From Taxillus chinensis (Eukaryota; Streptophyta; Magnoliopsida; Santalales; Loranthaceae): a stretch of DNA of 64,000 bases. This document shows positions 24,701-36,500 of the stretch, in pieces; positions within the stretch are counted from its first letter, which is position 1, and each line of letters begins with the position of its first letter. Location of the stretch: NCBI GenBank assembly GCA_023512835.1, contig CM042089.1:20340438-20404437 (forward strand), written 5' to 3'. The position numbers were made by a program, and so were the translations under genes. The notes under the pieces were generated by a model, which was not told the DNA's origin, did no database searches, and was given only the letters and a program-made list of their open reading frames with translations.

Positions 24701-25589
24701 CTCTTTTCTTTTCTTCTTTTTATTTTTAATTCATAAAAGTTTTAATGAACAATCTTTTTTATCTAACTATTGATTGGGTAAAAATACTTTTGCTATTCGG
24801 GCTTATTTTTGTTAGCTTTATGGTATTAATTATCATTATGTTTTATAAAAATTTTATAATTTGTTTTATGTAATGTACATTGAACTTGTTATAATTTGTT
24901 TTATGATCGAACAAAGTAAGTTAAAGGGATGTTTCATAATTATAAAGACCACCAATCCATCAAATAAAAAAACATTACTAAAAAGTATTTAGATAGTTAA
25001 CCTAAATTATTATGATACGATATAATGTCCAAACATGAATAAAGTTTTCATATGATTTTAATACGTTATATTTCTCCTTATGATATGATATCTCTCATGT
25101 CATTATTATGTATTTTTATATTTTTTTATGTTTACCTTACATAAACATAAAAATAGATATCATAATTATTATTTAAAATAGGCATATATTATAAAAATTA
25201 TATGTTTTTAATATGTTATATTTCTCCTATATGATATCTCTCACGTCATTATTATGTATTTTTATAATTTTTTCATGATACATTACCTTGCGGATTCTCT
25301 CATGTCCAAATTTTATGTTATGTCATTATTATGGAATCAATAGATGTATGGAAATAAAGTTATGTGAACTTAGAATTACGTTAGCTTGTGTTATCCAATG
25401 TAATAAATGAGTTAAAAACATTTATTCTATAATCTATTAAACCTTAAGATCTTGAATTGTGATTGTTAGATTTAACCCATTTAATTTTAAATAGCCTTAA
25501 ACAATCCTCAAAACATCCCTTTGAAGAATGTGTATGTTTGGTTGGTGTATGTAAAAAAATGGTTAAGTGTTGAAACCCATATAAGGTCC
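21701..25589. other. Intergenic, AT-rich, no gene seen
   Basis: No gene was recognised. The segment 23230-23720 has repeated words such as AAAAATAGTTAGAAATA and ACCCACCATTTTTAAAAAC, typical of a MITE-like family also seen near 6950 and 36500. Segments at 22080-22160 and 22490-22650 hold GGTTTGGTTT/AACTGAACC words of another old repeat. A 150-bp tandem duplication at 25055-25290 is listed separately. Confidence 0.45.
25055..25290. repeat. Two-copy tandem duplication, about 150-bp period
   Basis: The block TTAATACGTTATATTTCTCC, then GATATCTCTCATGTCATTATT, then ATGTATTTTTATA recurs about 148 bases later as TTAATATGTTATATTTCTCC, then GATATCTCTCACGTCATTATT, then ATGTATTTTTATA. (Each quoted piece is a fragment of the block.) The copies differ by small indels. 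Confidence 0.75.
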
Positions 25590-26280
25590 ATAATTGTGTC
25601 TTCAAATAAAGGATTCGATAAACATCGTTTCAGACTAAACAGATTGAGAAATTAACATTCTTGGAGACAAGTAAGCCTTGTCGGACATAGTGCCCAAATG
25701 TGTTTCAAAAATAAAGTGATGAATGGAACCAAAGATCAGATAACTAATTCGATACTTGGATGATGTTTTGAGGATCGGATACCACTTTGATAATTGGATA
25801 GACTTTCAATACAATACTTAGTCATGACTCCTATGTTATGACCATAGTCAGATGTTCGAACTAGTAGTCAGATACTTAGACTAGTATTCAGAAGTTCGAA
25901 CTAATAATCTGATGATCGAATAAGCAACTAAATGCTCGAATAATGAATATGATGCTCTAACCCTTACTTTAATTCTTGGATATGTACCTTGCTTCGTAAT
26001 CTTGCCAATATTTAAGTTAGAAACCTTGAATAAGTAAGTCTCCCAAGTCCATCCCTATGCCCCTATTACCTATACGTTAGGTGTATGCGTATGCTCATAT
26101 CGTGAATTTAATGCAAACAATACAATATTTCAAACACCAATCACATACTTACTATTACCTGCATTTGGAGGCAGAGAATATCCCGCCACTACAACTACAT
26201 ATCGCACCACTCTAGGTGAATGTTGCCTTCACACCACTCTGATGAGTTATTTCACATTCTCCAATCTTCATGAAACTTAA
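25590..26280 (-). mobile_element. Gypsy-type LTR relic
   Basis: The part 26040-26250 is similar to 38980-39140: both contain TCTCCCAAGT, then TTAGGTGTATGC or TCAGGTGTATAC, a TGCAA.AA stretch, ATTACCTGCATTTGGAGGC or GTCATCCGCATTAAAAGG, and a 'CACCACT' or 'CACCATGG' box before GAATGTTGC. These belong to long LTRs of gypsy-like elements, read here on the minus strand. A 20-bp tandem array lies inside it. The ends were not located. Confidence 0.45.
25846..25965. repeat. Six-copy 20-bp degenerate tandem array
   Basis: Six consecutive 20-base units start at 25846, 25866, 25886, 25906, 25926 and 25946. The first three read AGTCAGATGTTCGAACTAGT, AGTCAGATACTTAGACTAGT and ATTCAGAAGTTCGAACTAAT; the last is the most eroded. 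The phase is kept exactly, without indels. Confidence 0.85.
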
Positions 26281-27367
26281 TGATTTGTGTGAAGTAATAT
26301 ACTATTTATATCTTAAAAAAATCATATACTATTTATATCTTAAAATAAAAAAATAGAAACCTATTTATAATGGAACAAGTGAGAATAAAAAAAAATGACA
26401 ACAAAAAACATAAAAATAAAAATAAAAATTTGAAACCATATCCACCGTCCTTTTTTTACTAATGTATTTGATGATTACATCAGTGTTTGTCTTTGTTGCA
26501 TATGGGATTCGCAAAATTCATTTTCATCACCCAAGGGTGATTTGCAGGGAAAAAACTTAAGAGAAACTAATCAATGTCATAAAAAATATATATTATATAG
26601 CACATGTTACAAGTTCAGTAAAGTGTAGCGTTTATTGAAACTAAAATATTTCGGATAACGAGAAAGAAAGTCCAATAATTGAGGTCTTACAAGATAAATA
26701 TTATTTTAAACAATTATTCTTTCACATGTCATTATTTAAATTATTTAAATATAAGAATTGATTTTATTTTTTCAATTTAATAATTAATTAATTTGTCATA
26801 ACTCATTGTTTTCTAAGTAACTTTGATGGGTTGTCCTAAGAATTATTTAAAATATTAACTCTATCATTTTTTTATTATATTATCATTACCTGAATCAGTT
26901 TGGCTTTTTATCAAAGGAAAAATGGGAAATGTTGGGTTTTGCATCGCCACCAACTAAAATAAGGTGTGGTTTGACACCATCTACATAAGGTAGCAAAGAC
27001 AGATTACATTACTGGTCTAAGTTTGGAATTATAATTACATGTGAGAAAGAATTAACATCTACAATTAATATCTATTCTAGTTATAGAGTTTTAATTAAGT
27101 TGATCAATGTTTAACAATCCCATCCGAGCTAAGCCTCTTTGGTTTGTTTCTAGCTTACTCTAATATGCAAATGCACATGCATTTTAAATAATCTACATTT
27201 TTAATAGCTTGGTTTCCACTATCCATCAACAATTAATTTAAAAAACCAAAAAATGAAAATTGGTAAATGATTCCAACTTGAAATAAAGTATAAACTAATT
27301 AATAATCTACAAATGTACTGTTGGGTAGGCTCAACCCAAGTGTTGCATCAACATTTGGGCTAAAAAA

Positions 27368-27456
27368 AAGCGAGCCTTGAAGAAGACTTGGCTAGACTCT
27401 TAAAGGCCACTTTGTAATCCTTTAACTCACATATATGTTTTCTTCAAGGCTCGCTT
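27368..27456. repeat. 20-bp inverted repeat with 49-bp loop
   Basis: AAGCGAGCCTTGAAGAAGAC at 27368-27387 pairs with GTTTTCTTCAAGGCTCGCTT at 27437-27456, 19 of 20 positions by reverse complement. The arms are more GC-rich than the flanks. This could be a hairpin transcript, TE termini or an old inverted duplication. Confidence 0.85.
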
Positions 27457-27849
27457 CTCAGTTGAGAATAAGAGTTCTAAACATGAGATCCAAACGACAA
27501 AATTGAACACAAAATCTAAACATCCAAATAAAGATTCGAATAAAGAGTTTTGAACATCTAAACAAGAGTTTCAAACATATCTGAATATCAAATAAAGAGA
27601 CATAGATTTGACTAGTAAGCTTAGTTTCAAAAAAGTATAGTTTTAAATAATCTTTAGCCTCTTAGAGCACTAATAACATATTTCTTCTATTTTTTTTATT
27701 TAATAAATAAAAAAATAAAAAGTAATAAAATTATCTTTATAATAGAAATTCTATATTTAATTTTCTTTACAAGATTTATACAGTATTTTTCAATGTATTA
27801 CAAAATACTATTCATTTTATATGATTATTAAATTATAAATTTTTTATTT

Positions 27850-28010
27850 TTCTCACTTTTCTCTTTTATATTTTTCACAACCTTCACTTTTTTCATATTA
27901 AATTATCAAAAAATTATTATAAAATATTATTTTAATGATATATAGAGTAATTAATAGAATTTATTGTGATATATATTTATATAGAGAAACAAAAAGTAAC
28001 TTAGATCCTT
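27850..28010 (+). repeat. Dispersed AT-rich MITE-like repeat
   Basis: It shares with 47560-47760 (+) and 8505-8670 (-) a series of words in fixed order: TATAAAATATTATTTTAAT, then ATTGTGATATATATTTATAT, then AAAAAGTAA. The copies are roughly 160-200 bases long. Ends are not sharp and no target duplication was identified. Confidence 0.5.
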
Positions 28011-28189
28011 AAACTTAGGAAAAATAATTTGAAAGTTATTGTTAATGCCCCTAGTTTGAAGAACCAATCAACCTAAACCAATCCTTGAGTCAATCAAACA
28101 TTTTCAAGCCTCTAAATCAAGCAAACCAATTCAATCTAGTAATATTAGCCGAAGAAAATGCTATTTTGATAGTGATAAAACTTAACACA

Positions 28190-28975
28190 TCTAATTATTC
28201 CTTATAGAATACCACAATGGAAGATAAAATATAATATAACGATTTCCATGATCTGCTCGAGTATAAGAATATTAAACCTGCATAGATAAAATAAGGTGAT
28301 TGGTCAAAGATGGACCACAAGGCATATGATATTATCAGAAATGGGTCAACATAAATGTGATACATCATGTTAATCAAGTAAAAGAGTCTTATAAATTATA
28401 AAGAACATTGGAAGAGTTGTTTAAACAAAAGAATGCTTTAAAAAAACATCGTTGATCCAGCAATTAGTAAGCCTTAAGTACATAGTGGGAAGTTGTGTGT
28501 CAAAATACCTTAATAATTTTTAAGAGATTTTAAATGAGCTATTCACCATGAAAATAGCCATTAATGGAGAAGTTTAAGCTCTAATTTTGTTGACTTCGCT
28601 CCTGGACAACTGGAAAACACTAGTAGTTACGTCATGTAACTCAATAAAAGATAATTAGATGAATTTATGGCTCATTAAGGATAGCATCCTCGACAAAGAA
28701 ACAACAAGTAAAAGCAAGGAAGGACGGATATAAGTGCAAATGATAATGCTATACTTTTTAAGCACAAAGAAAGAAAAGAATAGTTTGTTAGAAGGGACAA
28801 CAAATAGTCATAGAACAAATTTGGAAGTGGTCAATCAAGGGAAAGACAACAAAGCATATAACCTTCTAGAAACAAAGTGTTTGACTATCCCAAGATGGGG
28901 CCTTACCAATGAAATTGTTTGTTTAATAAAAATAGAAAGAATTACAAGAAAAGATGTAAAAAATGGATGAAAATA
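28190..28975 (+). mobile_element. Copia gag relic with zinc knuckle
   Basis: Broken plus-strand frames read FHDLLEYKNIKPA and GDWSKMDHKAYDIIR (like the W..MD.KA...IR motif of copia Gag), then VIHHVNQVKESYKL and TLEELFKQKNAL, and near the end CLFNKNRKNYKKRCKKW at about 28917-28967. That last piece preserves the spacing of a CCHC zinc knuckle with only two of its cysteines. Many stops are present. No pol follows; 28976-29300 looks unrelated. Confidence 0.6.
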
Positions 28976-30179
28976 AAGTCAAAACAAAAAATAATTGTAA
29001 TTACATGAAATCTATTTGTTGCACGAAAATGATAGCATAGATGTACCATACTATAATTTAACATAGGTATTTGACAAAATAACTTCATATCATATTATAT
29101 AAGAGTAGAGAGTTGTAAGGGCAAAAAGGCTTTTTAAAGTAATATTATTTTTATAATTTTTAAAAAATTTAATTAAACTATATAAAAAAATTATCCCATC
29201 AAAACAACCCAGATTTTTTATCTTTTTTTTTTCCACATTTTTCCCACATAAAATTCTCCCACCCATTTATCAGTACTTACCAAAAAGTAGCCTTAATTTG
29301 AGGATTCGGGTTTGAGTCTCAAAATATACGCTAGACTTATTAGTCAGTCAGTCAGTAGATTATTCCGATACAGGATTTTTTTTTAAATGTTTTACTGCAG
29401 CAAAAAGGCTATCCTAGCTTATCGGATAAATTAAGTGGCAGGTTTAACTAACACGTGTTTATTGTAATGATTTTGGGTTAGAGGATCAAAAAAACGATTG
29501 CCGTCATGATTAATTTAGTTGAATGCAAAATTTTAGAATAATAACAGCAGTTGCAGTCATTATTGATACGTGGTATCTGATGGAAAATCAAGTCATAGGA
29601 TATAAATGCTGCGGCCGATAGTGGCCATATAGAAGATGTTTAATTGGATTGATGTGATTTTGTGTCATGTCAAATAAACAAGTTCTCACAGTTTGTTTAT
29701 AATAAATGATGTACTATTATTTAATATTTTCTATAATTGTGGGTATCCATCACAATTTTAGAATCAGTTTTGCCACTGACAAAACGGCATATGTAATAAA
29801 ATATCGGCTATCATTTAAGTGTCCGATATTATATTTCTTATTTTAGAGGTTATTCACATAAAAAATGAAAATGGATCGATTGACATTCTGATATTCAAAA
29901 AAGTATATATTTATTTCTTTTGTCAATAAATAATATATTAGGAAAGTTTAATGCGTTGAGCTTTCAATAAATAATATATGTTGAGACTTTTAAAATATTT
30001 TAAGTTTAGAGAGAAAATAAAAATAAATGAATAATGTGTTATTGTTATTATGAGCAATTATAATTAATGCATGAAGCAATAGCTCAAAGTTGTTTTATGT
30101 TACTAGGTATTGTAGAGTGATCTAAGTCGAACGAGACTATAAAGGAAGTCTTAGTGCATAATGACTTAATCAATTTTTA
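28976..30179. other. Intergenic, nothing recognised
   Basis: No coding signal seen. A GGTTTGAGTCTC word at about 29309 resembles a pol III B box, but no A box or repeat boundary supports a SINE. Confidence 0.45.
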
Positions 30180-31290
30180 AATGAGATTCTGAAAAAAGAA
30201 ATTTTTAATCAGAAAAATTATGAAACTATAAGTTCTTTTAGATAGAAAATTTTAAATAAGAAGAGTTTCAAAAATTGTGAACTCCCGAATAGTTTTAAAA
30301 CAACAAGTTCTCATTGTGTTTTGAGATTTAACAATAACCTTTGATGATATTGTGTTTTTTATGATAAATGTTTCTTATAAATATATAATACAATAATATT
30401 TAATGCAACTTACTAAATATAGAATTTTTATAATGACTAAAACAATTGAGTTTTAAATTTGTCAAAAAATAAATTTCAAATACTGTTTTTAAAAACAGAA
30501 AACAAGAAACACTACTAAACATATCCTAATATTACAGACAACCAATGTTGGATAATCGTGACAATGTGACAACATATTAGATCATCAGATAGTAAAAAGA
30601 AAAAGAAAATCATAACCGTTCAATTAATCATGATTTTCCAGCAATGATGCAAGCCACTTGGACGAAATATTTTTGTTTTAGGATAAGATTTCTCAATAAT
30701 ATTTCTTACAACAATTAATGTAAATATAGTAATTACCTTCTTAATAAAAAATGTTTACATTTACGTCACTCGTCATTAAATCATGATTTTACCTTGTTGT
30801 ATAAAAAATTTTAAAGTAATTATTTCTTCTTTTTTTAAAACTAAAATTACTTTTATGTAAGTCAAATCAGGAAATTTGTTAGTGCGCATATGCTTTAATT
30901 TATCTTTAAAAGAGATTCTAAAAAGAGAAATTTCAAATCATAAAAGTCTTGAAACTATAAAAGAATTTCGAAAATTGTGATAATGAAAACTCTTTCGAAA
31001 ACAAAGAATTTTCATTATGTTCTGAGATCTAACAATAACTATTGTGTTCTGACAAATGTTTCTTATAAATATATAATGCAATAATATTTAATGCAACTCA
31101 CTAAATATAGGATCTTTAGAATAAGATTACTCAATAATATTTCTTACAAAAATTAATGTAAATATGGTGATTACCTTTTCAATCAAAAATGTTTACATTT
31201 ATGTCTCGTCATTGAATCATGATTTTTATCGTGTTGTATAAAAATTTCAAAGTCATTGATCTTTCTTTTTTAAAAAATAAAAATAATTTA
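30180..31290. repeat. Tandem segmental duplication, first copy interrupted
   Basis: Block X (30183-30425, starting GAGATTCTGAAAAAAGAAAT) recurs at 30911-31110 (GAGATTCTAAAAAGAGAAAT). Block Y (30688-30860, with TCAATAATATTTCTTACAAC) recurs at 31130-31290. X and Y are adjacent in the second copy but separated by about 260 bases in the first, so an insertion (or a deletion in copy two) happened after duplication. The extra segment includes a GTTTTTAAAAACAGAAAAC word of a MITE family. Confidence 0.75.
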
Positions 31291-32871
31291 TGTAATTTGA
31301 TATTAAATAATAAAATAATATCAAAATATTGTAATGGAATAATTTAAATGGTAAAAATTATCATATACTTTTTCCCTTTTTAATTCATCATATCTCTATA
31401 TATGGTAATCAATTATGTTTATGTATTATTTAAATATAAAAATTATTTTCAATTTTTTTAAAACAATTAAGTTGATAATATATATAAATTAAATTTTCAA
31501 AAAATAAATGAGATGAGTTTCATGCGTGCGTGTCCATATATGCTATTATATCTATAGAAATAAAAACAAAAGCTCTTACATTAATTGACATAATATTAAT
31601 TTAATAAATTATTAAATATTATTAGATATTTCTAAATATTTGAGTTTTATTTTATTATATCGAAATAAACTATAAATAAAATTGACAAAAAATAAGATTG
31701 GTCAAACTTGTGCCATATGTATATGGCTTTAAATGTTTCACTGCAACATATTTTCATTACTAACTAAAATGACTTTGTTTTTTATTAGTAATAACATATA
31801 AAAAATGTTGCATGACAGCACATTTGTTTATATATCTATATAATTATATATATATATAAAATAAAGGTAAATAGGATCTGCCTAAACAACCAGTTTAGCT
31901 TATATATGTATTGTATAAGACAAAAGGAGGTGAATCTATGTATTAAATTTTAATTTAATTAATTTAAAGTGTGAGATTCACTCACAATTCATGCCGATAC
32001 AATAGATATATGCACGAGCATGCATTAGACACGTCTGTACGTGTGTGTGTAAAATCATCCATTTGTGTCAAAAATGTCAATAGCAAGCTAGGAGCGGTAA
32101 AAGTAGCATTGGATGTTTTCTTTAATTTATTGGCCCAGAAAAAATAATTATGGCCTGAAAGCTCCACATTGAATATTTTGAAAGCGTGTTGATATGCGAA
32201 GACATACAAGTAAATCAATTGCAAACATCTCACGCTCAATGAGAAATGTTTAATTCGATCGTTATTTCGTCTACTATTTCGACTTCATGAGATTGACACA
32301 TTAGTTTTTTTTCATAATTTTTAAATTTTTAAAAAGATCATATGATAATTGCATATATAACTTGGGTAAATGATGAAATAAAAATTGGGGCAGAAGACAA
32401 AGAAAAGACAAATTGATAGTTATATTTTGACAATTAATTTATTTTGTTTGGGACAAATTTTGATTTTTTGCAACGAAATAATTAAAAAGATTAAAATGGA
32501 TAAAAACATAAATAATTTAGAATTTGATAAAAAAAAATTTTGCTATGGCGTGCTCTCTATTTCTTTCTTTCGCCCAGGGCTAAATATCGGCTGTTTATTA
32601 TTTTTTTTTCCATTTTAAAAATAAGTAAATATTTATTAGATCTCGCTACATATAAAAAAAGTCAAGAATTATTGGCATCTTATTCTTTGGACAAAGAAAT
32701 CTAAAAGTCAATATCACAATAAAAATTTAAAAAATCGACATCTTGAATTATTTTGGACACATGTACTAAATAGACGGTTTCTATTTTGGTGACATGATAA
32801 AATATAGCACTGCATTAAATTTTATTAAATACTTTTAATAAAATTTAATACTTTAAGAGATATTAAAACGG
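31291..32871. other. Intergenic, nothing recognised
   Basis: AT-rich; short (TA)n runs near 31830-31860. Open frames at 31982-32239 and 32385-32618 show no family resemblance and have a composition expected by chance. Confidence 0.5.
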
Positions 32872-33560
32872 TAGGGCTTAATAAATCAAACGTTCATGAA
32901 CAAACTAGCGTTTGGTTCAGTAAAAGATCGTTTATGTTCGTTCGTTAATAAATAGTATTGTGCGTAAACAGTTTGTGAATACTATTATTATATTCGTAAA
33001 TATGTCTGCGAATGTTCACGAACAAGAATTCATGAATAGTTCGTGATTTCATTCGTATTCATGAAAATTATTTGTGAATAGAAAATTAACAAATCAATTA
33101 ATATTTATAAAAGTTATATTTTATTAAATATAAATATATTTTTAAATATAATTTAATAAGCATATACTTTTATATTATTATTAAATACAAAATATATGTT
33201 TTTGATTTATTTGTTTGTCGTTATTATTATTATAATATTTTTATGAACTATTTATAATAATTATTTAAACATATTAAATAAAGATAATACAGTATAACAG
33301 TTAATTAATTTTTTTTTGGATAAGTTTACGGTAGGATTTTTTGTAGATTTTTATGATTTTATAATTGTGTTCGTAAACATTCGTGAACAAGTTTTTGAAA
33401 ATATGTTTATGAACCGTTCGTGAACAACAGAGTAACGTTTATGAATAGTTCGTGAACAACATAATTTAAAGCTCATGTTCGATTCAGTTTGTTAATAAAT
33501 AATAACGAACATGTTTGAACACCTTACTACTCGGCTTGACTCGGTTCGTATACAGCCCTA
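32872..33560 (+). mobile_element. Full-length copy of the TAGGGCTGTA non-coding repeat family
   Basis: The element begins TAGGGCTTAATAAATC and ends CGTATACAGCCCTA, giving short terminal inverted repeats TAGGGCT. Its inside has many copies of the palindromic words GTTCGTGAAC and TTCATGAA near both ends and a very AT-rich middle. An inverted full copy lies at 50211-50820 and a truncated one at 7800-8213. It encodes nothing recognisable. The TAGGG termini point to a hAT-like non-autonomous element, but no 8-bp target duplication is visible at this copy. Confidence 0.7.
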
Positions 33561-36500
33561 GTTTAAAGTTAAAATATCTAAACCGAATAACAAAAGAGTT
33601 ATTAATCATATCACACATGTGATTAATAAAATTACGGGGTATCCAAATTAATTTAATATATTATTTTGTAAATTGTATTTTTAAAATACGTGATTTTTTT
33701 AAAAATATTTTTAAATTTTTTATATTTTTAATTATAAATTTAATTTTGATGAGAATTTCAGAATATTTTTAAAAAATTTGTTTACTTTTAGACAGAATTT
33801 ATTTAAAATTTTTGAAATTCAACACGAATACTAATAAAATTCAAAATCATTAAACAAAATATATAAATAAAAAAAATACCAAATGCCCCCTTATTTCTAT
33901 TTATTATTAGGGTACTGATCTTGATCAGATGAGTTAATTACAAAATTGGATGACATGGCAAGTATATAAATATCAAAATATTTTAATTAACATGCATAAA
34001 TACCAATATGCTGATCGCTACATATTAGTATTTATACACCTATCATATCAGTCCAATTTTGTAATATAATTAACTCATTTGATAAAAAAATTATTTTTCA
34101 ATCTAAGAAACCAAATCCAATATGGACGGGATGAGTATCTGGTATGAACTGTAATATTATCATTTATATACATCACAGAATAAAGGGACGAATCATCTGT
34201 TTTAAATCCGTCTCAAATCCTTAGTGGTTTAAACAAATTCGTTTTAAACTCACTTCAAATCTAATTATATTATATCAAACTCATTGCCATCCCTATTAAG
34301 TTTCATTGACAAACGGCCAATTTATGGGTCGGAAAGGTAATTATCCAATTATCCCAAAGAACAAGGTAGAATTGAAAATTAACGATCATGGTTTATAGCC
34401 CTAATTATACATGTCGGGAATCACACGTGGTGACAACGAAAGAACATGGTTAGGTTCATTAAGGACCTGTTCATTAATTAATTAATAAAGCAAGAATCAG
34501 TGACTAGAACAAATAAAAAAACAAAAAACAGTAGTGCCAGCGATTATTCAAATTTTCACACAAGACCATTATTATAGCACCTGGCAGGCACATAGGCTTT
34601 TAAAAAAAATAAAAATATAAAACTCTTATGATCATCTAATCATCCACCTGATTTATGTTCCCAGCATGAAGATGAAAATTAGTAGTCGTGGGGACTTTAA
34701 TTACTTGAGCAAATATAATAACATCTGAGTTTCTGATTTATTTATTTAAAATGAGTATACCTTTCTTATGTATGTTTCTATCCACGCTCGAGGAGTTCAA
34801 ACCATTTATGTCCATTCCAATAAACTATTAATCCTAGAAAGGGATATGCAGAGCTATACTATAGGCCGATTTCCTCTCCCTTGATTCATATTTTGTTTTA
34901 ATATTATATCCTTTTTATATATCCAATATAGACAAAAGAAATTTATATTAATCAAAGTCTAAGGCCTATGATTTCAAATATGAGCTCAAGATGTCAATGT
35001 TTTTAATTTTTTTATGAATACTTGGTGTAGAAATATTTTATTATTATTAAAGACGTAACCTCTCTAGTAAACTTTTATTTAGAGTGGTCCTAATGAATGA
35101 TGACCGGTGACAACAACTTTGCTTTCATATTCAAAATACTTAATTTCAAAGAAACAAGTTATAAATTCAAAATTATAGATAGCCAATCCTTAGGGGTTAT
35201 GATTGAAGATCATGTTAAATTGGAATCCAATGATATAATATCATGGTGTAAAATTTGAGTCAACATCAAATGAAGGTGATAGAAAAAACCCTTCCATCTA
35301 TATTTATTTTGTAAATAAACAATTGGGACATCGTGTTGTAAAGAAGTAAATGAATTTTTTTTAACACCATGCGGTTCCGTTGAACACACGCCCCATAAGG
35401 GCCTATAAAATGAATATATTATACACAAATAATATTTGGTTCACCAAAATGTAACATAGCAACAGTAAAAATAATGTCGTGTCAAGTAATTTTCCAACAT
35501 AACTTTTCGTCTTTTATCACATGCCAAAATATTAGAAATTTCTATCCTCTAATTAAAAAAGTATTACAATTTTGATATTGAAGATACCTTTAAAAAGCAA
35601 AAAAAACTTATACTCTCCCATCACATTTTTTTCATGATATAGGATCAATTTGTCATTGCTTTTGATTAATTGTTTTTTCTTATGAAATAAACAAAAGTAA
35701 CAAAATTCGTTCGATAAATTTTTAAAAAGTATTTTTTTTGTTTTTTAGGGCAAAAAGCAAAAACAGGTTAGAGTTAACTTTTCAAATAAGAAAATTTAAA
35801 ATTTATAAAATATCAACATTAATCTTATTTAAAAGTAAAAATAAAAGGAGTACATATTTAAAATTTTAAAAATAAAAATATTTTTATCTTTTTAAACTTC
35901 TACCACAATTTTTTTTAAATTATTAAATACATATTACTCATTTTTAAAATTTATAATACTTTTAAAATTATTATTTATTAAATATTCACCTTAATTGTTT
36001 TACAAATATAACTAAGAATAATTTCTTTTAAAAATATAATACTGCTATGCTAAAGTAACCCGTGACCACCAACCAAGAATAGTTGGTCAAAGGGAGGGAG
36101 GCGCTATTTCCACCTAAGAGACGAGTTGCGTGGTATAAGATAAAGCTTAAAAATAAATAGTATTGTCAGGAAATGACATGCACTGCTGGTGGTGTATTGA
36201 TTGTATTAAAAATATATATTATTTGCATGAGATCGCAATTGAGCCGAGTTATTTATGGGATGCTCAGTATGTTTTTTTTATTTGAATTTTATTAAAATTT
36301 AGGTTTGAATTTTAAAATTTTAAAATAATTTTTTTTATAAGAAAAAATATTTTTAAAAAATTGCTTTTAAATTAGGTCATATACCAATTATTAAAAAATA
36401 TATATGGTGAGATCACCTGATAAAATAGATGAAAGTGAAATTTAAAAAATAAATTAATTAAATCTCACATAAAAATTGAATTTAAATTTGAAATAGAAAA

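Larger units (their letters stand above)
26281..28189. other. Intergenic, no gene seen
   Basis: AT-rich DNA with a small tandem duplication (ATACTATTTATATCTTAAA twice at about 26300-26345), a 20-bp inverted repeat (listed separately) and an AT-rich MITE-like repeat at 27850-28010. Confidence 0.5.
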
